Assembly: GCA_023544495.1 (NCBI GenBank)
Contig: JAMJFV010000049.1
Location: forward strand, 1-13,186
Direction of reading: 5' to 3'
Source of the DNA: ANME-2 cluster archaeon
GTDB lineage: Archaea; Halobacteriota; Methanosarcinia; Methanosarcinales; Methanocomedenaceae
Length of the DNA stretch: 13,186 bases
The translations under genes and the position numbers were made by a program. Below are positions 1-7,877 of the stretch, one piece after another. Each line of letters starts with the position of its first letter. Position 1 is the stretch's first letter. The notes below the pieces were generated by a model. That model was given only the letters and a program-made list of their open reading frames with translations. It was not told where the DNA came from and did no database searches.

Positions 1-293
1 AGAGATTTTGCCCATTTATCTGTATGATTCTTACCACAATTCGTACAGATGCGACTATTACAGCCAAAATAGACGGTTTGATAGGTTCCACAATGTTCAC
101 AGAGATAGGTAAAGTAACCACGACTCTCATCCTTACAGGATAGCATTTTGTTAACTTCGATAATCTCAACTTCGCGAAGTTCGTCTTTATGCTCAAGGCT
201 AAATGCGTCCCAGTTATGATTATCCTCAAATATCATTCGGACTGAAAGAGGACGGCAAGTTTTTATGTCTTGGTGAAATAATAATTCTTGCAT
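1..293 (-). CDS. IS91-type transposase, N-terminal zinc-binding part (runs out of window)
   Basis: The reverse strand reads without a stop from an ATG at 293 to the window edge (97 full codons). It contains a zinc-ribbon pattern: CEHCG about 30 residues before CTNCGKNHTDKW, with a lone Cys (FGCNSR) shortly before the second pair. This arrangement is typical of the N-terminal zinc-binding domain of IS91-family and related transposases, which bind element ends before the catalytic tyrosine/HUH domain acts by rolling-circle-like transposition. The catalytic part lies outside the window, so completeness is unknown. A second in-frame ATG at 236 (MIFEDNHNWD) is an equally plausible start; neither has a strong ribosome binding site. 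The gene diverges from the signalling operon on its right. Confidence 0.75.
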   Translation of the reverse strand, partial: MQELLFHQDIKTCRPLSVRMIFEDNHNWDAFSLEHKDELREVEIIEVNKMLSCKDESRGYFTYLCEHCGTYQTVYFGCNSRICTNCGKNHTDKWAKS

Positions 294-312
294 GTCTTGC
301 TAAACATACATG

Positions 313-338
313 GCATTCCCTCATATTTGAGGGATTGC
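313..338. repeat. Hairpin in the leader of the IS91-type transposase
   Basis: A 7-bp perfect stem TCCCTCA/TGAGGGA (317-323 and 328-334) closes on the loop TATT. It extends by three more pairs (GCA/TGC) past one T-T mismatch. It lies 20-45 bases upstream of the transposase start. IS91-like and other HUH elements carry hairpins at their ends, so this could mark the terminus on the transposase 5' side, or it could be a leader structure limiting transposase expression. The sequence alone does not decide. Confidence 0.5.
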
Positions 339-370
339 TTTTCTTCTCAACATATAGGAGAAATTTATAC

Positions 371-378
371 TTTATATA
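371..378. promoter_or_regulatory. TATA box, possibly shared divergently
   Basis: TTTATATA reads as an archaeal TATA box on both strands (TATATAAA on the reverse). On the + strand, transcription would start near 400, before the small ORFs at 427 and 516 and the whole signalling operon. On the - strand it would start near 350, before the transposase hairpin and ATG 293. No other good + strand TATA box is seen before the operon. Confidence 0.45.
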
Positions 379-426
379 CCATAAAAATGAAAGTTAAGAC
401 CATCTGAAATTGAAGTATGTGAAACA

Positions 427-504
427 ATGTGGGGTGAAAGAAATTTGAAAAACAATTACCAGAAGCATGATGTACCTGAGGAATACCTGGAAATGTGGAA
501 ATGA
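427..504 (+). CDS. Possible 25-aa leader peptide, or remnant of a longer gene
   Basis: The ATG at 427 opens a 25-residue frame (MWGERNLKNNY...EYLEMWK) whose TGA sits in the ribosome-binding stretch of the next ORF, 11 bases before its ATG. The frame is open back to 391 (KLRPSEIEVCET) without a start codon, and the charged, Trp-containing composition looks protein-like. It may therefore be the tail of a decayed longer protein. I do not recognise it. The position just downstream of the predicted transcription start would suit a coupled leader peptide. Confidence 0.3.
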   Translation: MWGERNLKNNYQKHDVPEEYLEMWK

Positions 505-515
505 GGTGCTTAATA

Positions 516-728
516 ATGATTCATCGTGAAGACATTTATGTGGCTTTTGGTGTGTTGGTTGGTACACTTCTTGTTACACCTCTTATGCTGCTGTTACTTT
601 TGGGGCAAAGCAGTCTGGCAATCCGCTACAGTTATGGCTATATTCGTAGTTTAGTCGAAATGTACGGCATAGCAGGAACTCATTCCCTGAAACGTGGCAG
701 GTATTGTTCAGGAGGTGAGTGGTATTAG
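516..728 (+). CDS. Small single-pass membrane protein, function unknown
   Basis: Seventy residues from the ATG at 516, preceded by GAGGTG (503-508) at proper spacing. A GTG at 495 would add seven residues but lacks a binding site. A strongly hydrophobic segment spans about residues 8-30 (Leu/Val-rich, five consecutive Leu), followed by a Tyr/Arg-rich tail. This suggests one TM helix with a basic cytoplasmic end. The last 35 bases overlap the start of the PAS protein, so the two genes are likely translationally coupled. No family is recognised. It could also be the detached first helix of the neighbouring 3-TM protein after a frameshift, since the overlap brings the two frames close. Confidence 0.5.
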   Translation: MIHREDIYVAFGVLVGTLLVTPLMLLLLLGQSSLAIRYSYGYIRSLVEMYGIAGTHSLKRGRYCSGGEWY

Positions 729-1992
729 CTTTGATTACCTGACAGCAATACTTTTTATATCCATCATTTTGCAGCTTGGAGCTGCGGTTCTGGCTTTAAA
801 TCTTATAAAAGTCACAGGAACATCAAAAGGATGGATCCTTATTTCAGTATCCCTCATCCTGATGGCTATTCGAAGAAGTTCATCCCTGATAACCATGTAT
901 ATTCCCAGTTTTAGTGAATATTACAGGGGAATGATAGTTGACTCCATTGCCCTTATGATCTCTGTCTCAATGGTGCTTGGTGTGTATTTTCTTTCCGAAG
1001 TGTTCATATCCAGAAAAATAGCAAATGCCAGGATTGCAGAAGCTGAAGAAAAACAGCGCGAGTCACAAGAGATGCTTGGAACAGTAATAAACAGACTTGA
1101 TGCTATTGTCTATGTTGCTGATATGAAGACCTATGAAATCCTGTTTATAAACAAATATTTAAAGGACACTTTCGGGGATGTTGTGGGAAAAACATGTTGG
1201 AAAACTCTTCAGGTAGGCCAGTCCGGTCCATGTGATTTCTGTACCAACGAAAAACTGGTGGATGCTCAGGGCAAGCCCGCTGGCATGTACGAATGGGAAT
1301 TTTATAATGATAACACAAGACGCTGGTATTCGATTCGCGACCGTGCAATTCCGTGGAGTGACGGGCGTATCGTGCGCCTTGAGATTGCTATGGATATCAC
1401 CAAACAGAAAGAAGATGAGTTTGAGCGCACACGGCTGTCACACATACTTGAATTAAGCCTGAATGAAATTTGTGTTTTTGATGTCGAAACGCTTTATTTC
1501 ATATATGTCAATACGGGTGCGCTTCGAAACCTTGGCTATACTTCTGAAGAGATGCAATCAATGACAGTACTTGACATCAAACCGGAATATGATGAAAAGT
1601 CATTCAAAGAACTGGTCAGACCTTTGCTCCATGATGAGAAGGATATAATCAAATTTGAAACCGTCCATCGTAGGGCTGATGGAAGTCTCTATCCTGCAGA
1701 AGTGCATCTTCAGTTGATCCGAAATTCAAGAGAAACTGTGTTTCTGGCTGTGATACTTGATATCACCGAGCGCAAGCAGGCTGAGGAGGAGATTCGCAAG
1801 TTGAATCTTGAACTTGAGGAGCGTGTTAAGGAGCGAACAGGCAAACTCGGTAAAGCGAACGATGAGTTGGAAAAAAAGAATGCCGAACTTGAACGCTTGA
1901 ATAAAGTTTTTGTTGGGCGAGAGTTAAAAATGACTGAGCTGAAGAAACGGATCGCAGAACTTAAAAAGAAGGAGGAAGGGGACACACCATGA
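694..1992 (+). CDS. Membrane PAS-PAS sensor protein without kinase domains
   Basis: 432 residues. Three TM helices lie at about 14-38, 46-66 and 82-105, with a short linker helix after them. PAS 1 (about 130-238) carries a Cys cluster: GKTCW with C168, then GPCDFC with C180 and C183, a pattern seen in a recurrent PAS subgroup of anaerobes. PAS 2 (about 248-360) ends in DITERKQAE. A long Lys/Glu coiled coil (366-430) closes the protein. There is no HisKA, HATPase or receiver, so it cannot phosphorylate by itself. Inference: it senses an internal cue such as redox or a cofactor and acts on the kinases encoded downstream through the coiled coil. The start is uncertain: the GTG at 694 gives this length, but the best ribosome binding site (AGGAGG, 710-715) lies inside it and no in-frame ATG follows at a suitable distance. 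The stop overlaps the next ATG by four bases. Confidence 0.85.
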   Translation: MAGIVQEVSGISFDYLTAILFISIILQLGAAVLALNLIKVTGTSKGWILISVSLILMAIRRSSSLITMYIPSFSEYYRGMIVDSIALMISVSMVLGVYFLSEVFISRKIANARIAEAEEKQRESQEMLGTVINRLDAIVYVADMKTYEILFINKYLKDTFGDVVGKTCWKTLQVGQSGPCDFCTNEKLVDAQGKPAGMYEWEFYNDNTRRWYSIRDRAIPWSDGRIVRLEIAMDITKQKEDEFERTRLSHILELSLNEICVFDVETLYFIYVNTGALRNLGYTSEEMQSMTVLDIKPEYDEKSFKELVRPLLHDEKDIIKFETVHRRADGSLYPAEVHLQLIRNSRETVFLAVILDITERKQAEEEIRKLNLELEERVKERTGKLGKANDELEKKNAELERLNKVFVGRELKMTELKKRIAELKKKEEGDTP

Positions 1993-3056
1993 AAATCATT
2001 GGTAAGCAAAAATCTATACTGATGTTTCTGGTGATTATCATATCTGCCATGTTTTTTGTTCTATCATATAGTTATATCGCAGGTAATAACAAACCGCACG
2101 AACCTGAAATAACAATAACCACAACTCCAACGAACGCCACAATGACATGGTACACATCAATGCCCCTGATTCATGCAGAGAGGATTGCAAATGCCTTTAG
2201 CACAGATACAGGTATTGACGTAAAAATTGTCCGAAATTCCACATTTATAATAAGAGAACATCTGATGTCGGATATTGAAAATGGTGAGTCAAAAGCCGAT
2301 GTCTTGACCATTGCCGATGTCGGGACATACATAGAACTGAAGAGCAAAGGTCATCTCATGGAATATGCATCCCCTCATTATGAATATTATTCTGACGAAT
2401 ATAAAGACCAAAATTACTGGGGCACGGTTGCTGCATTCGGTATATGCATGGCATACGATGATAGTCGAATCTCTGACCCTCCGCAGCAATGGACTGACCT
2501 TCTGGACGAGAGATGGAATGGGCGAATTGGGCTGGAAGATATCAATACCGCAGGATCCCAGTATGGCCAGTATTACATACTCCGGGAAAGACTTGGAGTA
2601 CAATTCTGGGAAACATTATTGTCCTCACAGGAACCGAAAATATACTACAGGACTGAAGAACTGGCAAATGCACTACTTGATGGAGAAATAGATGTGGCCG
2701 GTGAGTTTAGCATTCATACCGTCTATAGCTACCGGATAAAAAAAGGAACTTCCATACATGGCATATATCCAGAGGAAGGTATCCCCATGGTTCTTAATCC
2801 AATTGCAATTATGAATGGAACAAAACATCCAAATGAAGCAAAAATGTTCATGGATTTCCTGCTTTCAAAAGATGGACAGGAACTTGTGCAGCGCCTGAGT
2901 TACAAGTATTCGGTACATGATGATGTGTTGTCTCTTGAAGGGGAACCGCCCTTTAGCAAATTGAATGCCCTGAATCCTGAAAATGAAACTGATTACAGGG
3001 ATAAAAGAAGCGAATATATTCTGGAATTCAACCATTTTATGGGGGAGAATAAATGA
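1989..3056 (+). CDS. Membrane-anchored extracellular solute-binding protein (Fe3+/AfuA-like)
   Basis: 355 residues, ATG preceded by AAGGAGG (1969-1974). An N-terminal hydrophobic anchor (about 9-31) lacks a lipobox Cys and a clear cleavage site, so the protein is probably tethered. The rest reads as a type 2 periplasmic-binding fold of the iron/phosphoglycerate-type family: WYTSMPL near 55, ADVLTIADVGTY near 105, WGTVAAFGICMAYD around 143-156, PQQWTDLLDERWNGRIGLED around 165-185, and NPIAIMNGTKHPNEAKMFMDFLLS near 270-290. Members bind Fe3+ or small anions for ABC import. Here no permease or ATPase is present, and the gene overlaps ATGA-style with a histidine kinase gene. The best reading is a ligand-capturing partner of that kinase, comparable in logic to PgtC with PgtB. 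The ligand cannot be deduced. Confidence 0.85.
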   Translation: MKIIGKQKSILMFLVIIISAMFFVLSYSYIAGNNKPHEPEITITTTPTNATMTWYTSMPLIHAERIANAFSTDTGIDVKIVRNSTFIIREHLMSDIENGESKADVLTIADVGTYIELKSKGHLMEYASPHYEYYSDEYKDQNYWGTVAAFGICMAYDDSRISDPPQQWTDLLDERWNGRIGLEDINTAGSQYGQYYILRERLGVQFWETLLSSQEPKIYYRTEELANALLDGEIDVAGEFSIHTVYSYRIKKGTSIHGIYPEEGIPMVLNPIAIMNGTKHPNEAKMFMDFLLSKDGQELVQRLSYKYSVHDDVLSLEGEPPFSKLNALNPENETDYRDKRSEYILEFNHFMGENK

Positions 3057-5335
3057 AATATATCCCCCGATCCGACAGCCTTAAAGCAAAATCGATATTG
3101 CTAATAATTATCATTGTCACTGTCTGCATATCGGCCTCTGCGCTCATAGCGTCACATCTTGTGCATGAACAGATGACTGCGAATTATGATAATAACAAGG
3201 AAACAACAGTTGAATCCCTGTCAATTTCCCTTGCACCCATGCTTGAACTCTACGATTACAAGCTGGTGGAGCGCACAATAACATCAACACTAGAATTTGA
3301 TAGTGTTGCATATATTACCGTGCGCGATGAGAGTGGAACGTTAATCCGCACATCTGCAAAAGAAGATATTCCTGTGGAATCTCTGGATGTGGTAAATGTG
3401 GATATAATAGGTAATGAGGGGCTCATCGGTAGTCTTGAGATCGGTTTTTCAAATGCGCGCATAAATGAACATATACGAAGAACCATATCTGCCCTAATCT
3501 TTGGTCTGATGGGATTTTTCATTCTTGCAGGTGTTGCACTTTATATCCTGGTGAGCCGCCATATTGTTGAGCCGCTCGAGACCTTCACAAAAACTATAGA
3601 AGGGTACAGTCCGGGAAATATTTCAGACCGCGTTAAAATAAACAGGAATGATGATATTGGGGCACTTGCTGCAAGTTTTAACCGGATGGCAGAGAATCTT
3701 GAGCAAGCTGATGATAAGACGCAGATTGCTTTACAAAAACTAAAAGAATTGGAGTTCATTATTAATCAAAGTCAGGTAATTGCTTTTCTCTGGCGCAATG
3801 CTGAAGGCTGGCCTGTTGAATTCGTATCTGAGAACATAAAACAATTTGGGTACACGCCCCAAGATTTCATTGATGGGGATATTGCTTATACTGATATTAT
3901 CCATAGTGATGATATGGAACGGGTTGGTAATGAAGTTGATATGTATTCTGAACAGGGAATTACAGAATTTAGACAGGAATACCGAATAATTACCAAATCG
4001 GGAGATATCCGCTGGACTGATGATGTTACGTGGATTCGGCGTGATCAAAACGGGAATGTTACACATTATCAAGGTATTGTATTTGATATCACAGAGCGCA
4101 AGCGTGCTGAGGAAAATCTAAGAGATTCTGAGATGAAGTATTCAACTCTGGTAGAAAAAGGAAATGATGGTATTATTATTATACAAGATGGAATTCTCAA
4201 ATATGTAAATTCAGTAATGTGCGAAATTGCAGGTTTTACAAAAGAGGAAATTGTTGGAAAACCATTTTTAGATTATGTCTCTCTGGAATACAGGGATATC
4301 GTCATGGAAAGATATGAAAAAAGAATGATGGGTAATGATGTTCCCAACAGATATGAAATAGGGATAATCTCAAAGAATGGTCAAACTACACCGGTTGAGA
4401 TAAATGCCACTTTAATTGAATACGATGATAAACCTGCCGATATGGCGATCATCAGGGATAACACAGAGCAAAAGCAGATAAAAGATGAAATGCAAAAACT
4501 AAATGCTGAACTGGAATTACGTATAAGTGAACGCACTGCCGATCTTCAAAACAATCAGCAAGCTCTGGTTAATGTTGTTGAAGACCTGAATGTCACCACA
4601 GAGGAACTGCAAAATGCAAACAAGCGCTTGCAGGAACTCGACCGCCTGAAGTCCATGTTCATAGCCCGTACATCCCATGAACTGCGCACGCCGTTAAATT
4701 CTATTATAGGTTTTACCAGTATCCTTCTAGAAGGCTGGTCAGGTGAATTGAACCCTGAGCAAACAGAACAACTTGAGATGGTCCATACTTCAGGAAAGCA
4801 CCTGCTAAACCTCATTAATGATGTTATTGATATTTCAAAGATAGAAGCAGGAAAACTTGACGTGTTTATTTCTGAGTTCAAGCTAAGGGAGGTCATGGAC
4901 GAAGCAGTATCCGTGGTCAGGAATGATATTGACGAGAAAGGACTGACCTTGACAGTGGAAGTGGAGGATATCACCTTGATATCGGACAGGCGAAGACTGC
5001 TGCAGAGCATCCTTAACCTGCTATCAAACGCTGTAAAATTCACCGAAAAAGGTAATATCTCAATTCAAACAAAAAGTATTAACAGTAATATAAACATATC
5101 TGTAACTGATAGTGGAATTGGAGTGAAGCAGGAAGACATCCCAAAGCTGTTCACGCCTTTCGTAAGGCTTGAATCACCGCTAACTGACAGGACATCAGGT
5201 ACTGGTCTGGGTCTGTACCTCACTAAAAAACTTGTGATGGAAGCACTTGGTGGTGCTGTGGATGTGATCAGTGAATATGGAAAAGGCAGCACATTCACCC
5301 TGATCATTCCCTTGAAAATGGAGGCGCAAAAATGA
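3053..5335 (+). CDS. Membrane sensor histidine kinase (HAMP-PAS-PAS-HisKA-HATPase)
   Basis: 760 residues; the ATG follows GGGGGAG (3041-3047). Order: TM1 about 13-34, an extracytoplasmic domain of about 110 residues resembling a single Cache fold (VAYITVRDESGTLIRTS), TM2 about 146-168, HAMP about 169-222, PAS 1 about 235-350 (ends DITERKRAE), PAS 2 about 358-472, coiled coil about 475-535. HisKA has SHELRTPL with phospho-acceptor H542. The HATPase has its N-box around N659, DSGIG at 686-690 and GTGLGL at 716-721. All catalytic motifs are intact. The short extracytoplasmic domain is a natural docking surface for the anchored solute-binding protein encoded just upstream (inference). The stop overlaps the next ATG by four bases, so the stand-alone receiver downstream is its likely first phosphate acceptor. 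Confidence 0.93.
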   Translation: MKYIPRSDSLKAKSILLIIIIVTVCISASALIASHLVHEQMTANYDNNKETTVESLSISLAPMLELYDYKLVERTITSTLEFDSVAYITVRDESGTLIRTSAKEDIPVESLDVVNVDIIGNEGLIGSLEIGFSNARINEHIRRTISALIFGLMGFFILAGVALYILVSRHIVEPLETFTKTIEGYSPGNISDRVKINRNDDIGALAASFNRMAENLEQADDKTQIALQKLKELEFIINQSQVIAFLWRNAEGWPVEFVSENIKQFGYTPQDFIDGDIAYTDIIHSDDMERVGNEVDMYSEQGITEFRQEYRIITKSGDIRWTDDVTWIRRDQNGNVTHYQGIVFDITERKRAEENLRDSEMKYSTLVEKGNDGIIIIQDGILKYVNSVMCEIAGFTKEEIVGKPFLDYVSLEYRDIVMERYEKRMMGNDVPNRYEIGIISKNGQTTPVEINATLIEYDDKPADMAIIRDNTEQKQIKDEMQKLNAELELRISERTADLQNNQQALVNVVEDLNVTTEELQNANKRLQELDRLKSMFIARTSHELRTPLNSIIGFTSILLEGWSGELNPEQTEQLEMVHTSGKHLLNLINDVIDISKIEAGKLDVFISEFKLREVMDEAVSVVRNDIDEKGLTLTVEVEDITLISDRRRLLQSILNLLSNAVKFTEKGNISIQTKSINSNINISVTDSGIGVKQEDIPKLFTPFVRLESPLTDRTSGTGLGLYLTKKLVMEALGGAVDVISEYGKGSTFTLIIPLKMEAQK

Positions 5336-5703
5336 GGGTACTCGTGGTTGAAGATAATCCGGTCAATATGAAACTGATAACCCTGGTGTTAAAAAAGCAC
5401 GGACATGAGCCGCTCTTCGCCACTTGTGGTGAGGAGGGTGTGGAAAAGGCGGCGTCAGAGCATCCGGACATTATCCTGATGGATATCCTGCTGCCAGATA
5501 TAGACGGTCTTGAAGCAACAAGGCGCATCAGGAACATAGGAACCATGAAAGATACCCCTATCATTGCAATAACTTCATACGCCATGGCCGGAGATCGTGA
5601 AAAGATACTTGAAGCTGGCTGTAATGGCTACTTTGAAAAACCTATCAATCCTCTTACGATCATGGATGAAATTGAAAAAATAATACAAAGGGGAAGACCA
5701 TGA
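5332..5703 (+). CDS. Stand-alone response regulator receiver (CheY/DivK-like)
   Basis: 123 residues forming one complete receiver domain: acidic pocket E7/D8, phospho-acceptor D51 (ILMDILLPDIDG), the conserved Thr/Ser after the fourth strand (AITS, about 79-82) and K103 (FEKPIN). There is no output domain. The ATG is preceded by GGAGG (5320-5324) and overlaps the kinase stop; its own stop overlaps the next kinase start, again by four bases. It closely resembles the second receiver at 7870-8232 (VEDN-VNM-LIT and AGCNGY-EKPI-P shared). It therefore probably acts as a phosphoryl shuttle or protein-binding switch, not as a transcription factor. Confidence 0.93.
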   Translation: MRVLVVEDNPVNMKLITLVLKKHGHEPLFATCGEEGVEKAASEHPDIILMDILLPDIDGLEATRRIRNIGTMKDTPIIAITSYAMAGDREKILEAGCNGYFEKPINPLTIMDEIEKIIQRGRP

Positions 5704-7877
5704 AAGTCCTTGTAGTGGATGATAAGAAAAACGACCGCAAAATGCTCTCGAAGCTGCTGGTTTCAAATAGCTATGAACCTGTTGAGGCCAGTAATGGTAT
5801 CGAAGCGCTGGAGGCAGTGGATAAATCGAAACCGGACCTTATCATATCAGACATCATGATGCCTGAAATGGATGGTTTTACCCTGCTGAGGGAACTTAAT
5901 AAAGTTGAAACTGCAAAAGATATCCCATTTGTATTTTATACTGCTCATTATATAGGCATAAAGGATAAAGAACTGGCCACCTCACTGGGAGCATCACGGT
6001 TTATTATCAAGCCGGTCGAACCAAAAGAACTGCTTAGCGAAATCCAGGAAGTAATTGAAGAATATAAAGCGGGTTTAATAAAATCAGTAGAACCATTCAC
6101 TGATACAGATGAGGATTATCTTAGCCAGTATAGTGAACGCCTGTTCCACAAACTCGAAGATAAATACCATGAGCTCGAACTGACCAAAAACTTCCTTGAT
6201 ACCGTGCTTGAAGATATGGTGGGCGGTGTAATGGTAATGGACCCAGGACTAAAAGTTATCTATTGCAATAAGAGGATGCAAAAGATAATGAGCTGTGACC
6301 ACTCGTCCGGGAAAATGCCTCCTGATGCACAACATACACCATGTATACCTGATATGGCCTATGCTTCACATGAGCCCTTTGAGATCGAATTGGTCAATAA
6401 AAAGGATGATAAAGTGCATCTTGAAGGAATTATCTCCCCGGCAATAGAAGAGAGCGGTGCATTAACAGCCCATATTGGTGTATTCCGTGATATTACCGAG
6501 CAAAACCGGATACAGGCAGAGATCAACAAGAGAAACTGGGAAATAGCTACATTATATGAACTTAACAGGATGTTATGTGAATGTTCAAACTCTGATGAAT
6601 TAATTGAAAACGCATTTGATCGGATCATTAAAATAATGGATGTTGAAAGCGCGTGCTTCTATCTGGTTAAAGAGGGGAATGAAAAAGTAGACGTTCAATT
6701 ATGCAAAGGCCAGCCGCAGAAATTTTTTGACCTTATAATACAGCATTTACCAGACAATGTTTCTATCCAGGAAGCCATCAAAGCTGAAACACCAGTCATT
6801 TTTTCGCCACTCTCTGCACGCATCCCTGACATAACCGAATCAGACCATGAATTGATTGGGAGCCGTATCATTACCCTTCAATTGAGGTCCACGGGGAAGG
6901 TAATTGGCTTGATCGATATGATGGTATCTCCCTACCGGGAGATGGATAGCGATGAGGTCTCCCTGCTTGAAAAAATGGGTGTGCAGGTGGGTATGGCTCT
7001 TGAGAATTTGCTTATATATGAGGCGCTTCAAGCTGAAGTTGCCGAACACGAGCAATCTGAAAAAGAATTGAAGAAATATCGCGACAGCCTTGAGGATTTG
7101 GTGGAAGAGCGCTCAATCCAGCTGCAAATTGCAAGCAAGGAACTTCATGAAGCAAACATATCTCTGCAAGAGCTTGACAAGCTCAAGACCATGTTCCTAG
7201 CTTCCATGAGCCATGAAGTGCGCACTCCTCTCACATCCATCATCGGATTCACCGATATAATCCTGAAAGGAATGTCAGGGGATATCACAGACGAGCAGCG
7301 CAACCAGCTGACAATGGTTTTCAACAGCGGGCAGCACCTGCTTGGCCTTATCAATGATCTGTTGGATGTCAGCAAGATCGAAGCTGGCAAGATAGGTCTT
7401 AACCCGGAAAGTTTCCTGCTGGATGAAGATGTCAGTGAAGTGTGTGGGTCCCTGGAAAAAATGGCGACTGACAAAGGACTAAAGTTCAGTGTTAATGTAC
7501 AGCCAGATGTTTTACTGTTCCATGACAAGCAAAGGTTCAACCAGATATTGATCAATCTTATCGGTAATGCCATCAAGTTCACGAATAAAGGGTCCATTGA
7601 TATCTCAGGCAAGCAGATAGGCGATGATATCCATATCAGTGTTAAAGATACCGGTATCGGGATAAGAGAAGAGGATATGCCCAGGCTGTTCAAGCCCTTT
7701 GCCAAGATACATATGAACACAGACCAGACCACCGAAGGCACTGGTCTTGGACTATATCTGTGCAAGAAACTTGTGGATATGATGGATGGGGAGATATGGG
7801 CTGAGAGTGAGTTCAAGAAGGGCAGCGAGTTCACATTTAAAATTCCTGTTCATCGGGTAAGTGGTGGGAATGAGTAA
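5700..7877 (+). CDS. Soluble hybrid histidine kinase (REC-PAS-GAF-HisKA-HATPase)
   Basis: 725 residues with no TM helix; the ATG follows AGGGGA (5689-5694). An N-terminal receiver (1-120) has D8, phospho-acceptor D51 (ISDIMMPEMDG) and K104. A PAS-like domain occupies about 160-268 (ends FRDITEQNR). A GAF domain follows (about 285-440; LYELNRMLCE to VQVGMALENLL), then a coiled coil to about 495. HisKA has MSHEVRTPL with H505, and the HATPase has NLIGNAIKF, DTGIG and GTGLGL. The receiver stands in front of the kinase, so this protein can receive phosphate from the membrane kinase upstream or pass it back through a shuttle. Together with the flanking receivers this makes a multi-step cytoplasmic relay. 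Its stop lies inside the start of the next receiver gene. Confidence 0.93.
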   Translation: MKVLVVDDKKNDRKMLSKLLVSNSYEPVEASNGIEALEAVDKSKPDLIISDIMMPEMDGFTLLRELNKVETAKDIPFVFYTAHYIGIKDKELATSLGASRFIIKPVEPKELLSEIQEVIEEYKAGLIKSVEPFTDTDEDYLSQYSERLFHKLEDKYHELELTKNFLDTVLEDMVGGVMVMDPGLKVIYCNKRMQKIMSCDHSSGKMPPDAQHTPCIPDMAYASHEPFEIELVNKKDDKVHLEGIISPAIEESGALTAHIGVFRDITEQNRIQAEINKRNWEIATLYELNRMLCECSNSDELIENAFDRIIKIMDVESACFYLVKEGNEKVDVQLCKGQPQKFFDLIIQHLPDNVSIQEAIKAETPVIFSPLSARIPDITESDHELIGSRIITLQLRSTGKVIGLIDMMVSPYREMDSDEVSLLEKMGVQVGMALENLLIYEALQAEVAEHEQSEKELKKYRDSLEDLVEERSIQLQIASKELHEANISLQELDKLKTMFLASMSHEVRTPLTSIIGFTDIILKGMSGDITDEQRNQLTMVFNSGQHLLGLINDLLDVSKIEAGKIGLNPESFLLDEDVSEVCGSLEKMATDKGLKFSVNVQPDVLLFHDKQRFNQILINLIGNAIKFTNKGSIDISGKQIGDDIHISVKDTGIGIREEDMPRLFKPFAKIHMNTDQTTEGTGLGLYLCKKLVDMMDGEIWAESEFKKGSEFTFKIPVHRVSGGNE

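Noticed and set aside
1710..2009. 99-aa antisense ORF over the end of the PAS gene
   Set aside because: Ser/Phe-rich shadow of the Lys/Glu coiled coil on the sense strand.
4555..5043. 162-aa antisense ORF inside the membrane kinase gene
   Set aside because: Ser-rich shadow of the HisKA/HATPase coding frame; the sense strand has full family motifs.
7145..7834. 229-aa antisense ORF inside the second kinase gene
   Set aside because: Mirror frame of conserved kinase motifs, Ser/Leu-rich, no binding site or family features.
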